DNA of 32,104 nt from Acidimicrobiaceae bacterium (lineage in GTDB: Bacteria; Actinomycetota; Acidimicrobiia; Acidimicrobiales; RAAP-2): the NCBI GenBank assembly GCA_947456095.1, contig CANGPX010000013.1, positions 1 to 32,104 of the forward strand, written 5' to 3'. Under the pieces are notes generated by a model that ran no database searches, had not been told where the DNA came from, and worked only from the letters and a program-made list of their open reading frames with translations. This document shows, piece by piece, positions 9,302 to 17,050 of this stretch. The translations under genes were made by a program, and so were the position numbers. Position 1 is the stretch's first letter. Every line of letters starts with the position of its first letter.

Positions 9302-9964
9302 ATGAGAACAGAAATCACCCCCACAGAGTTGATTGAGCTCAACCAGCGCTTCGAGCACGCTCCAGCGTCAAAGATCTTGGCGTGGACCTTTGAAACGTTT
9401 GGCAACGATTTGGTACTTGCCTGCAGTTTTCAAGACATTGTGCTCGTTGACTTGGCCGTCAAAATCGACCCCAAGGTCGAAGTCGTGTTCTTGGACACCG
9501 AGTTTCACTTCCCCGAGACGCTGGACTTCGTTGAACAGGTTCGCGAGGCCTATGCCTTAAATCTCACGGTGACAACACCAGGTCCTGATGCTGAAGCATG
9601 GGTGTGTGGAACCGATGAGTGCTGCAAGCGCCGCAAGGTCGGCCCGCTTATGAAGGTCGTGAACACGAAGGCTGCATGGATGACCGCCCTCAAGCGTGTT
9701 GACGCAACAACTCGCACTGCAGCGCCAATTGTTTCGATTGATGCCACCTTTGGTGTCGTCAAGGTCAACCCCATGGCCACGTGGACCGACGAAGACATCT
9801 CGACCTATGAACAAGACCACCGTCTGCTCACCCACCCGCTCATGTCGCAGGGATATCGCTCCATTGGCTGTGCTCCAACGACTCGACCGACCGCTCCAGG
9901 TGAAGACCCAAGAGCTGGTCGCTGGGCCGGAACGGGCAAGGTGGAGTGCGGACTCCACGAGTGA
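9302..9964 (+). CDS. cysH: Assimilatory APS/PAPS reductase (CysH) with an incomplete Fe-S ligand set
   Basis: Thiol-dependent reductase producing sulfite from APS or PAPS (220 aa). The ATG at 9302 follows GGAGGAAAC by 6-7 nt. Motifs seen are VVFLDTEFHFPETLDFVEQV, the Cys107-Cys108 pair (ECCKRRKVGPL), GRWAG, and the C-terminal ECGLHE with catalytic Cys216. With CysND making APS and no APS kinase nearby, the APS-reducing 4Fe-4S type is expected. Such enzymes use CC plus CxxC; here the second pair reads Cys190-Ala-Pro-Thr193, so the fourth ligand is missing while the tandem Cys pair is kept. Substrate preference is therefore open. The stop overlaps the next gene (GTGA). Confidence 0.92.
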   Translation: MRTEITPTELIELNQRFEHAPASKILAWTFETFGNDLVLACSFQDIVLVDLAVKIDPKVEVVFLDTEFHFPETLDFVEQVREAYALNLTVTTPGPDAEAWVCGTDECCKRRKVGPLMKVVNTKAAWMTALKRVDATTRTAAPIVSIDATFGVVKVNPMATWTDEDISTYEQDHRLLTHPLMSQGYRSIGCAPTTRPTAPGEDPRAGRWAGTGKVECGLHE

Positions 9965-10746
9965 CGCAAGATCTCTTCGTTGCCAGCAGCGTTCTCGTCA
10001 CTCGTCAGGGTCGAGCAATTCTTGACCTTGATCACTTTGTGGTGAAGTCGGGCGAACGTTGGGTGTTGCTTGGACCAAATGGTTCGGGGAAGTCCACCCT
10101 GCTGACAATTGCTGCTGGGCGACTTCTGCCTTCGTCGGGAGAGGTGTCGCTGTTTGGCAAGAGGTTCGGCACAGTAGATCTGCGCAGTCTTCGCAGTTCA
10201 GTTGGTCTTGCTTCATCCGCGCTCACTCGGCAACTCCGTACTGATCTGACTGCGCTCGAGGTGGTTCTTGGTGGCCTTGATGGATCACTTGAACCTTGGT
10301 GGCGCACGACGACAAATGATGACCGAGCCCATGGACTTGCGGCCCTTGAGCGGGCGGGAGTTGCCCACTTGTCGGCGCGCACCTTGGGTGGCTTGTCTGA
10401 TGGTGAGCGCCAACAAGTCCTGCTCGCGCGAGCACTGCTTGTCGACCCGCCGCTGTTGCTCATTGATGAACCGTCAGCGGGATTGGATTTGGGTGCGCGT
10501 GAGCGATTGCTCCATCGCTTTGATGCATTGAGTGCAGCAAATCCGCAGCGCGGAGTGGTACTTGTCACCCATCATGTTGAAGAGATCCCAGCAACGTCAA
10601 CCCATGTGCTGCTCTTGCGTGAAGGTCGGCGTTTGGCCAGTGGCCCGATTGCCGAGGTCCTCACGAGTGACAACTTGTCGTCATGTTTCGACTTCGCCCT
10701 CGAAGTCCTGTCACACAAGGGACGGTTTCTGGCGCGCGCCTGTTGA
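9961..10746 (+). CDS. ABC transporter-type ATP-binding protein
   Basis: Single ABC ATPase domain of 261 aa: Walker A GPNGSGKST (38-46), signature LSDGER (145-150), Walker B LLLIDEPSAGLD (165-176) and H-loop VTHH. The GTG at 9961 overlaps the cysH TGA, so translation is coupled. No permease or binding protein is adjacent, so it either partners a permease elsewhere or acts as a soluble ABC ATPase of the ModF type. Substrate cannot be read from sequence; co-translation with cysH makes a sulfur-related or molybdenum-like role only a suggestion. Confidence 0.88.
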   Translation: MTQDLFVASSVLVTRQGRAILDLDHFVVKSGERWVLLGPNGSGKSTLLTIAAGRLLPSSGEVSLFGKRFGTVDLRSLRSSVGLASSALTRQLRTDLTALEVVLGGLDGSLEPWWRTTTNDDRAHGLAALERAGVAHLSARTLGGLSDGERQQVLLARALLVDPPLLLIDEPSAGLDLGARERLLHRFDALSAANPQRGVVLVTHHVEEIPATSTHVLLLREGRRLASGPIAEVLTSDNLSSCFDFALEVLSHKGRFLARAC

Positions 10747-10775
10747 GCATCCACCCCCCGAACAACACGCATCAG

Positions 10776-10781
10776 TAGCCT
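10776..10781 (+). promoter_or_regulatory. Candidate -10 box upstream of the SepX/GlpR-like gene
   Basis: TAGCCT fits TANNNT and lies 28 nt before the ATG, leaving a leader with the purine-rich site AAAAGGGGGAAC. The identical hexamer is used as a predicted -10 before two other genes in the window. Confidence 0.35.
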
Positions 10782-10809
10782 GAGAGCGAGCCAAAAGGGG
10801 GAACGCGAG

Positions 10810-11397
10810 ATGCCAACGACTGTGGTCGTGCCCGTCCTCGTAGTTCTCTGGATTATCGTTCTCGCTCCTGGAATTCTCCGCCGAGTGCGTGAGTACAAAT
10901 CTGTTGAAGGTATCGACTCTTTCCATGCATCACTGCACTTGTTGCAGCACCATGGAGCCCACGCAACCGCTGTTCCTCTTGCACCGAGGCGGCCACAACT
11001 CGTGTTGCTCCACCCAGTTGGCAACGAAGAGGCAACTGACGATGCCTATGTTGATGAAGAGTCGGGTGAGTGCTTTAACCGGATTCCAATCCAACACGAA
11101 CCGCTTCCGGCGTATGAGCCACTTCGCCCACAGGGCAAGCGTGCCCAAGCAAAGCGTCGACGCAATGTGCTGCTGAGCCTCATTGGCGGAACCCTTGTTG
11201 GACTTGGCGGGGGAGCGGCAACTGGGGCGATACTGCTCTACATGGTGGGGACGTTTTCGCTTCTTTGTCTCATTGCATTCGTAGCGGCAGCCGTGGCCAT
11301 TGTCAGTCGAACGATCGCACTGCCTCGCTTCGTTGTTGAGGACTTCAACGACGACTCCAACTACGCCGACGAGCCTCGCTACGCCGCTGGCCGCTAG
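10810..11397 (+). CDS. Membrane protein resembling the actinobacterial divisome protein SepX/GlpR
   Basis: 195 aa with an N-terminal transmembrane helix (about 5-22) containing an LWIIVLAPGILRR block, then a soluble stretch with a conserved-looking SVEGIDSFHASLHLLQHH segment. A basic RAQAKRRRNVLL motif leads into a two-helix hairpin (about 118-166) and a short acidic tail. This order matches SepX of Streptomyces and GlpR of Corynebacterium, partners of the cell-division factors SepH/FtsZ or Glp. I recognise architecture and motif style, not a full alignment. A strong GGGGGAAC ribosome site precedes the ATG. No glp/moeA-like gene is adjacent. Confidence 0.6.
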   Translation: MPTTVVVPVLVVLWIIVLAPGILRRVREYKSVEGIDSFHASLHLLQHHGAHATAVPLAPRRPQLVLLHPVGNEEATDDAYVDEESGECFNRIPIQHEPLPAYEPLRPQGKRAQAKRRRNVLLSLIGGTLVGLGGGAATGAILLYMVGTFSLLCLIAFVAAAVAIVSRTIALPRFVVEDFNDDSNYADEPRYAAGR

Positions 11398-11416
11398 TGC
11401 CGACCCAGCCCGCGGC

Positions 11417-11422
11417 TAGTGT
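11417..11422 (+). promoter_or_regulatory. Candidate -10 box of tRNA-Ala
   Basis: TAGTGT (TANNNT) ends 10 nt before the mature tRNA 5' end, which is the right distance for a short 5' leader removed by RNase P. Confidence 0.4.
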
Positions 11423-11432
11423 TTGTGGCGCT

Positions 11433-11508
11433 GGGGGTGTAGCTCAGTTGGCAGAGCGCTACGTTCGCAATGTAGAGGTCGAGGGTTCGATTCCCTTCAC
11501 CTCCACCA
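11433..11508 (+). tRNA. tRNA-Ala (anticodon CGC)
   Basis: 76-nt cloverleaf including an encoded CCA end. The acceptor arm GGGGGTG/CACCTCC contains the G3-U70 wobble that AlaRS uses as its identity element. The D-arm begins TAGCTCAG, the anticodon loop TTCGCAA gives CGC (reads GCG), and the T-arm has TTCGATT. No intron or variable-arm oddity. Confidence 0.96.
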
Positions 11509-11514
11509 GTTGGG

Positions 11515-11539
11515 CTGATTCTCTTTACCGAAGAATCAG
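11515..11539 (+). terminator. Hairpin after tRNA-Ala, probable terminator
   Basis: Perfect 8-bp inverted repeat CTGATTCT/AGAATCAG with a 9-nt loop starts 6 nt after the tRNA. It is followed within 7 nt by a TTTT tract. The stem is AT-rich, so termination would be moderate. Confidence 0.45.
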
Positions 11540-11653
11540 GCTCGAAGTTTTGGTAAGGGCGCCGAGCCGGGAGGCGGGCCAATGGTCCGTTTCTCGGTCG
11601 AATTTCCGTTCCACTGCATCACTTTGGCCACTTGTGCTCACGAGATTCATGAA

Positions 11654-12268
11654 GTGACCACGCATCCTCGCGACCTCGGCGCACAACTCGCAGCGACGTT
11701 GAGAAGCGGCGAGAGCCTTGTGTGGAGGGGTTCACCTGATCCTGCAATTCGCTTCACGCTGAACGATGCTTTGCTCATCCCCTTCGCACTGGTCATGGTG
11801 CTCTTCTCTGCATTTCTCACGTGGTTGGTCTGGACCGTGAAGGTACCCGCTCTACCAAGAGGACTTAGTTTGATGTTCTTGTTCCTCGGTCTCTACCTCC
11901 TCGTCGGGAGGTTCGCGGTGAGCGCCCGGCGAAAACGCAAGACCGTCTACGCCGTGACCACACAGCGAGCGCTCATCATTGATGATCGCGGGAAGCTTCG
12001 AACTCGCGAACTCGCTGAGATTGTTCTTGATGTCGTGACCTCGGAGAGGGGGCGAGCGGTGACGGTGCACTTCCGAAGACGGAACTCCAGGAGGCCAACT
12101 GACCTCGACCTGGCGTTGGATAATCGGCTCACCGCCGTGCCACTGGGAAGTGGATTTTCTCTTGGTAGTCGTTTGTTTCTGTTCTCCGCTGTGAGCGATG
12201 TCGCCGGACTGCTGACAGCACTCAAGATGCCACCACCTCCGTCTTCGAGCATCTCCAAGAACTCGTGA
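11654..12268 (+). CDS. PH-domain (bPH-like) membrane protein, copy 1
   Basis: About 204 aa from the GTG at 11654. A short leader with LRSGESLVWRGSPDPAIRF, two hydrophobic helices (about 40-62 and 68-88), then a basic SARRKRKTVYAVTTQRALII block begins a PH-like beta domain. The block order (W-x-G-x-P, two helices, YAVTxxRAlII) is that of small bacterial PH-domain membrane proteins of unknown function. The frame is open to 11582, but copy 2 aligns best when both start at the chosen sites. It is closely similar in order and sequence to the next gene, a tandem duplication. Confidence 0.75.
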   Translation: MTTHPRDLGAQLAATLRSGESLVWRGSPDPAIRFTLNDALLIPFALVMVLFSAFLTWLVWTVKVPALPRGLSLMFLFLGLYLLVGRFAVSARRKRKTVYAVTTQRALIIDDRGKLRTRELAEIVLDVVTSERGRAVTVHFRRRNSRRPTDLDLALDNRLTAVPLGSGFSLGSRLFLFSAVSDVAGLLTALKMPPPPSSSISKNS

Positions 12269-12430
12269 GGAGCCAGCAGCTACTTCTCAAAGAACAAGAC
12301 GTTTGGCCAGATCAGTCGAATCCCTGCATTGTTGATACCAGCACCACGAGGAGAGAAGTCGACGACGTTCGGCGAACTCCACTTCGGAGAGTTTGCGCTC
12401 TTCCACATGTTCAACGAGACTTTGATCCAC

Positions 12431-13021
12431 ATGCCACAACCCCCTGACCGTACTGTGCAACTCAGTTCACTGCTGCGAGACGGAGAGGCGCTCTCGTGGC
12501 AAGGGTCTCCCGACCCAGCGGTCCGGTTCACGTCGGCGGATCGCATCCTCATTCCCTTCTCGCTCCTTTGGGGTGGCTTTGCCCTCGTGTGGAATGGAGT
12601 GGTGTGGTCGTCGAATGCACCCTTCTTCTTTCGGCTGTGGGGACTTCCATTCCTCGCCGTTGGCTTCTACGTCACCATCGGGCGATTCATGGTGAGTGCA
12701 CGACGCAAATCCAAGACGACCTATGCAGTGACCTCAGAGCGCGCCATCATCATTGATGATCGAAGCCAGGTTCGATACGTCGAACTCGCCCACGTGCTCC
12801 ACGAGACGACAACGCAGAAGCAGGGAAGAGCAGTCACGGTGAACTTCCGGGCTCCAAGTGCTCCTCCACTTGGCCGGACAGGACTCGCACAAGACTCACG
12901 GTTGGGTGGTACGTGGTTCGAGTCAAATGGACAACAGCGGCCACCACTCTTCATCTTCCTTGGGGTGAGCGATGCCCAGGCGCTCCTCGTGGCACTCGCT
13001 GACGCACCTTCAGCAAAGTAG
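12431..13021 (+). CDS. PH-domain (bPH-like) membrane protein, copy 2
   Basis: 196 aa from the ATG at 12431. It shares with copy 1 the LRDGEALSWQGSPDPAVRF opening, the paired hydrophobic helices, SARRKSKTTYAVTSERAIII, and the C-terminal GVSDAQALLVALADAP helix (copy 1: AVSDVAGLLTALKMP). The 162 nt between the genes contain no stop in the frame of both, so an earlier start (ATG 12407 or TTG 12329) cannot be excluded. No clear ribosome-binding site is visible. Function unknown; a membrane-envelope role is the usual guess for the family. Confidence 0.73.
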   Translation: MPQPPDRTVQLSSLLRDGEALSWQGSPDPAVRFTSADRILIPFSLLWGGFALVWNGVVWSSNAPFFFRLWGLPFLAVGFYVTIGRFMVSARRKSKTTYAVTSERAIIIDDRSQVRYVELAHVLHETTTQKQGRAVTVNFRAPSAPPLGRTGLAQDSRLGGTWFESNGQQRPPLFIFLGVSDAQALLVALADAPSAK

Positions 13022-13066
13022 GCAGTGACCTCGGAAAATTCACACATCGCACCAACGCGTTGAGGC

Positions 13067-13072
13067 TACGCT
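13067..13072 (+). promoter_or_regulatory. Predicted -10 box for a leaderless mRNA
   Basis: TACGCT (TANNNT) is followed by exactly six bases and the GTG start of the next gene; no Shine-Dalgarno sequence is present. Confidence 0.5.
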
Positions 13073-13078
13073 TGCGAC

Positions 13079-13876
13079 GTGAAGCCGCTGAAGAAGCGAT
13101 CAGCCCTGCCGCCATCGATGGATCCCGAGAGCCCTCGCTTCTACGATCCCGATTGGCAGCAGTGGGAAGAGAAGCGACGTTGGCCACAGCGCACGGCTCT
13201 CATCTTGGTGGCAGTCATAGTGGTTGGCCTCTTCGTCACGCGAAACAATGCCATCACCGTCGTCACCGCTACGACGAAGCCCGTCACCTCAACGACCTTC
13301 CCTTTGCCGGGAACCGGTGTTGGTCAAATCACCCCACTGCACTTCAGCGGGAACGGATCTCAAACGACGGCGCATTTCACCGTTGAAGGCGGAACAACGG
13401 TGTTCGACATGCACTGCACCTGTGCGGCCAACTTTGCCGTTGCGGTCAAGCCAGCGGGAAAACCTGTTGACGTGTTGCTCAACCAGACTCGGTACTTCTT
13501 TGGCACGCAAGCGCTCAATTTGCCACATGGCGTGTACTCGCTCACAGTTGCAGCAGATCTTCACTGGAACATCACCGTGACCCAGCCTCGAGGCGAGCGA
13601 CCCGTGACCGATACGTCAGCATTCATTGGAACCGGCCCCGCAGTGCTTGGTCCATTCACCTTGGCTCCGAGCACGCCACTTCGAGTGGTGTACACGCCAA
13701 CGGCATCGACCTTTGCCGCAGTGAGCTATCTGCCAACGTCTGGGGCGCCATCAACAACTCCGTTTGTCACCAACGCTGCCATTGACAAGACGACCACTGT
13801 TGGCGTTCCAGCCGCATCGACCTACTACGTCAATGTCAACAACGGTGGTTACTGGTTCTTGAAGTTCGGAGCGTAG
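13079..13876 (+). CDS. Type II membrane protein with two extracytoplasmic beta-rich repeats
   Basis: 265 aa, function not recognised. A charged cytoplasmic N-terminus (about 1-40) is followed by one transmembrane helix (TALILVAVIVVGLFV), a Thr/Ser/Pro linker and an exported part. The exported part holds two similar units of about 95 residues. Each starts with a Gly-rich turn, runs through alternating hydrophobic strands, and ends in Tyr-hydrophobic-Val-x-Val followed by an aromatic-Trp strand (YSLTVAADLHWNITV; YYVNVNNGGYWFLKF). A CTC pair of cysteines lies in the first unit. The GTG start is supported by the TANNNT box six bases upstream. It is convergent with the acyl-CoA synthetase. Confidence 0.78.
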   Translation: MKPLKKRSALPPSMDPESPRFYDPDWQQWEEKRRWPQRTALILVAVIVVGLFVTRNNAITVVTATTKPVTSTTFPLPGTGVGQITPLHFSGNGSQTTAHFTVEGGTTVFDMHCTCAANFAVAVKPAGKPVDVLLNQTRYFFGTQALNLPHGVYSLTVAADLHWNITVTQPRGERPVTDTSAFIGTGPAVLGPFTLAPSTPLRVVYTPTASTFAAVSYLPTSGAPSTTPFVTNAAIDKTTTVGVPAASTYYVNVNNGGYWFLKFGA

Positions 13877-13918
13877 AAGTCGCTGACTTTTGCTCGAGCG
13901 TTGAGGTTGGCCAAGCGA

Positions 13919-15580
13919 TCAGGGTGATGGCTTGGTTGCTTGCTCTTTTGCCCAGCGGTAGTCGGCCTTGCCGGCAGGTGAGCGAACAATTTTGTCCACG
14001 ACGACGACGTCTTTGGGCAACTTGTAGCGGGCAATGTGGTTCGACGCCCATTCGCTCAGTTCTTCCCTTGTTGCTGAAGTACCCGGGTTGAAGGCAACAA
14101 CGGCGACAACCTCTGAACCCCAACGCTCAGAAGGGCGACCGGTGACGACCACATCAAACACGGCTGGGTGGCCAGCAATTGCACCTTCAACTTCTTCAGC
14201 GAAGATCTTCTCGCCGCCAGAGTTGATGGTGACTGAGTCACGACCCAGCAGTTCAATCTCGCCGCTTTCGAGCAAGCGAGCACGGTCGCCTGGGACTGCG
14301 TAGCGCTGATCATGGATGACCGGGAAGGTCTTCTCAGTCTTTGCCTGGTCGCCGAGGTAGCCAAGAGGCACCCAGCCAGATTGGGCTAACCAACCAAGAG
14401 CATCTTCACCTGGGTTGAGGAGTCGATCGAGTTCTTCGCTCACGACGACTGCTCCAGGACCCGGTCGGAATTGTCCTTGTTGGGAACCCGTTGCTGCATT
14501 GGAGACCATTTGCGCGCCAGTCTCTGAGGAGCCAACGGAGTCCGAGATGATGACTGAAGGCAGACGCTCTGCGGTACGAGCCTTCAGTGCTGCGGTGAGA
14601 GGTGCGCCACCGTTGGCAACCGCCAAGAGTGAGGACACGTCGTAGTCTCCACGATCAAGTTCATCGAGCAACGGCCGCAACATCGCGTCGCCAACGCAGT
14701 TGAACGTGTTCACGCGCTCACGCTCAATGGTGCGCAGGACATCAATGGGATCTTGACTGCGAGGTTTTGCTGGCAGAACCAAGGTGGCACCATCACCCAT
14801 CATGATGAAACTCGACCACTGGGCGGCTCCGTGCATGAGCGGAGGCAAGATCATGACGTTCAAGCCAAAGCCTTCACGGGCATTGCGCTCAACATCGTCA
14901 TAAGAAGTAACGGCCTCCCAGGAGCCAATCTTGCGACCACCCATGCAGTTCATGTAGATGTCGTGTTGGCGCCAAAGCACGCCCTTTGGCATGCCGGTTG
15001 TGCCGCCGGTGTACAGCACGTAGAGATCATCGGGGCTTCCCGAGACGGGAGGACCATCAGGAGAACCGAGCGCGAGTGCTTCTTCGTAGTCAACGGCGCC
15101 ATCAAGCAATGCATTGCCCGATTCATCAGCAACCTGAAGGTAGACCTCAATGGAGGGGACTTCGCCCCGGATCTCGGCAATGACTGGAGCGAGTGCTGCG
15201 TGATAGACGAGCACCTTTGGCTTTGCGTCATTGAACAGGTAGCGCAGCTCATCGCCGACGTAGCGGTAGTTCACATTGAACGGCGCCACCCGTGCGAGGT
15301 AGCTACCCAACATGGACTCTAAGTACTGGTTGGAGTTGTACAGGGCAATGGCTAAGTGGTCTTGACCCGACTCATGGCCCATGAGGTCTTCGCGTTCGGT
15401 GTGAGCGCCGTAGCCACGGTCAAAGAGAAACGAGGCCAGTCGACGGGAGCGCTCGAGCATTTCTGCATAGGTCCAACGCTTGTCTCCCCAAACAAGACAG
15501 TCGCGGTCAGGGTTCACCGCAGCAAGGCGGGTGAAGACTGTTCCAAGGTTGAAGCCGTTTTTGCTGTTTACACTTTGCAC
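13919..15580 (-). CDS. AMP-forming acyl-CoA synthetase (FadD-like)
   Basis: 553 aa ANL-superfamily enzyme that activates a carboxylic acid as acyl-AMP and then acyl-CoA. The P-loop-like YTGGTTGMPKG is at 190-200 and the adenylate-binding GDSVGSSETG-type region follows. The C-terminal GDRARLLESGEIELLGRD hinge and the catalytic-Lys region KLPKDVVVVDKIVRSPAGK are visible. It looks like the actinobacterial FadD subgroup acting on long-chain, steroid-derived or similar acids; the substrate cannot be read. The GTG start has TAGCCT exactly six bases upstream. It is divergent from the aldehyde dehydrogenase, so both may serve one catabolic route. Confidence 0.88.
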   Translation of the reverse strand: MQSVNSKNGFNLGTVFTRLAAVNPDRDCLVWGDKRWTYAEMLERSRRLASFLFDRGYGAHTEREDLMGHESGQDHLAIALYNSNQYLESMLGSYLARVAPFNVNYRYVGDELRYLFNDAKPKVLVYHAALAPVIAEIRGEVPSIEVYLQVADESGNALLDGAVDYEEALALGSPDGPPVSGSPDDLYVLYTGGTTGMPKGVLWRQHDIYMNCMGGRKIGSWEAVTSYDDVERNAREGFGLNVMILPPLMHGAAQWSSFIMMGDGATLVLPAKPRSQDPIDVLRTIERERVNTFNCVGDAMLRPLLDELDRGDYDVSSLLAVANGGAPLTAALKARTAERLPSVIISDSVGSSETGAQMVSNAATGSQQGQFRPGPGAVVVSEELDRLLNPGEDALGWLAQSGWVPLGYLGDQAKTEKTFPVIHDQRYAVPGDRARLLESGEIELLGRDSVTINSGGEKIFAEEVEGAIAGHPAVFDVVVTGRPSERWGSEVVAVVAFNPGTSATREELSEWASNHIARYKLPKDVVVVDKIVRSPAGKADYRWAKEQATKPSP

Positions 15581-15586
15581 GTCGAG

Positions 15587-15616
15587 AGGCTAACCGCTCA
15601 GAGAAGGAGAGGACAA
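15587..15616 (-). promoter_or_regulatory. Predicted leaderless promoter of the acyl-CoA synthetase
   Basis: On the minus strand, -35 TTGTCC (15611-15616, 4/6 match), an 18-nt spacer and -10 TAGCCT (15587-15592) are followed by six bases and the GTG start. Confidence 0.5.
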
Positions 15617-15644
15617 AGCCGGGAGATTCTTTCGTGAATTGGCG

Positions 15645-17045
15645 ATGACACGAAGCCCGGTCAATTTCCACAACAATGGAGAGGTGCACGAAACCACTCT
15701 CATCAATCCAACTTCTGGCCTTGCCTTTTCAACGGTAACTTCACTCGATTTGGCTGAGTGTGATGCCGCCATTGATCGAGCATCAGCAGCATTTCCTGCT
15801 TGGCGAGCAGTGGCACCAAGCGACCGGGCCAAGTTACTTCGCCGCTTTGCTGATCTCGTCGACGAGCACCTCGAAGAGTTGGCACTGTTGGAAGTCCAAA
15901 ATGCTGGTCACACGATTGGCAATGCGCGATGGGAAGCAGGAAATGTCCGCGACCTTCTCGAATACTGTGCAGGTGGCATTGAGCGACTGACCGGCTTGCA
16001 GATTCCTGTTGCTGGAGGCATGGACGTGACGTTTCATGAGCCACTTGGTGTTGTTGGCATCATTGTTCCATGGAACTTTCCGATGCCTATTGCTGCATGG
16101 GGCTTTGCTCCAGCACTTGCGGCGGGAAACACCGTTGTCCTGAAGCCAGCTGAGCTGACCCCACTCACCGCGATACGCCTTGGCGAACTCGGCCGAGAAG
16201 CGGGACTCCCGAGTGGGGTTTTCCAAGTCCTTCCTGGCGAAGGCCCAGTTGTTGGGCATCGCTTTGTCACCAACGAAAAGGTGGCAAAGGTCTGCTTTAC
16301 CGGTTCAACTCGAGTGGGGACCGCACTCATGGCCGCATGTGCGCCACAGGTGAAGCGGGTGACCTTGGAGCTTGGGGGAAAGAGCGCCAATATCGTCTTT
16401 GCCGACAGCGATCTCGAACGCGCCGCATCAACGGCTCCTTCTGGTGTGTTCGACAATGCTGGCCAGGACTGCTGCGCTCGCAGTCGGATCTTGGTCGAGG
16501 CCAGTGTGTATGACGAATTCCTCGAGCACTTCTGTACAGCTGTTGCCAAGGTCGTGGTGGGTGACCCTGCACTTGGTGAAACTGAAATGGGTCCGCTCAT
16601 TTCTGCCGCCCACCTTCAACGGGTTGCAAGCTTTGTCGATGGCACTTGCGAAGTCCTCTTCCAAGGTGAGGTGCCAAATGGCCAAGGGTTCTTCTTTCCA
16701 CCAACGGTGCTGCTGGCAGACTCCCCGGCAAGTCGTGTAGTCACTGAAGAGATCTTTGGGCCAGTGGTCGTCGTGCAGCGCTTCAACAATGAAGCAGAAG
16801 CAATCCAACTCGCCAATGCAACAAATTACGGACTGTCTGGATCGATTTGGACGAACAACCTTGGTCGGGGACTCAGAGTTGCCCGAGCAGTTGAGGCGGG
16901 CAATTTGTCGGTCAATTCGCATTCATCGGTGCGCTACTCGACGCCATTTGGCGGCATGAAGCAATCTGGCTTGGGTCGTGAACTCGGCCCCGATGCCATC
17001 AGGGCGTTCACTGAAACAAAGAACGTCTTTTTCGCTACGGAGTAA
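15645..17045 (+). CDS. NAD(P)-dependent aldehyde dehydrogenase
   Basis: 466-aa member of the ALDH superfamily, oxidising an aldehyde to its acid. Conserved features: PWNFP near 142-146, the cofactor Lys in LKPAE (about 167-170), FTGSTRVG (about 218-225), general-base Glu242 in LELGGKSAN, and catalytic Cys276 in NAGQDCCARSR; the C-terminus has EIFGPVV and PFGGMKQSGLGRE. The ATG at 15645 gives a normal length; a TTG two codons earlier is also open. It is divergent from the acyl-CoA synthetase with about 64 bp between. Aldehyde substrate unknown. Confidence 0.92.
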   Translation: MTRSPVNFHNNGEVHETTLINPTSGLAFSTVTSLDLAECDAAIDRASAAFPAWRAVAPSDRAKLLRRFADLVDEHLEELALLEVQNAGHTIGNARWEAGNVRDLLEYCAGGIERLTGLQIPVAGGMDVTFHEPLGVVGIIVPWNFPMPIAAWGFAPALAAGNTVVLKPAELTPLTAIRLGELGREAGLPSGVFQVLPGEGPVVGHRFVTNEKVAKVCFTGSTRVGTALMAACAPQVKRVTLELGGKSANIVFADSDLERAASTAPSGVFDNAGQDCCARSRILVEASVYDEFLEHFCTAVAKVVVGDPALGETEMGPLISAAHLQRVASFVDGTCEVLFQGEVPNGQGFFFPPTVLLADSPASRVVTEEIFGPVVVVQRFNNEAEAIQLANATNYGLSGSIWTNNLGRGLRVARAVEAGNLSVNSHSSVRYSTPFGGMKQSGLGRELGPDAIRAFTETKNVFFATE

Positions 17046-17050
17046 CACCG

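Noticed and set aside
12269-12430. Stop-codon readthrough fusing the two PH-domain genes
   Set aside because: A stop-free spacer of 54 codons can arise by chance at this GC content, and the two proteins align well as separate units from their own starts.
11433-13021. Genomic island inserted at tRNA-Ala
   Set aside because: No integrase, no direct repeat of the tRNA 3' end was noticed, and neighbouring base composition does not change.
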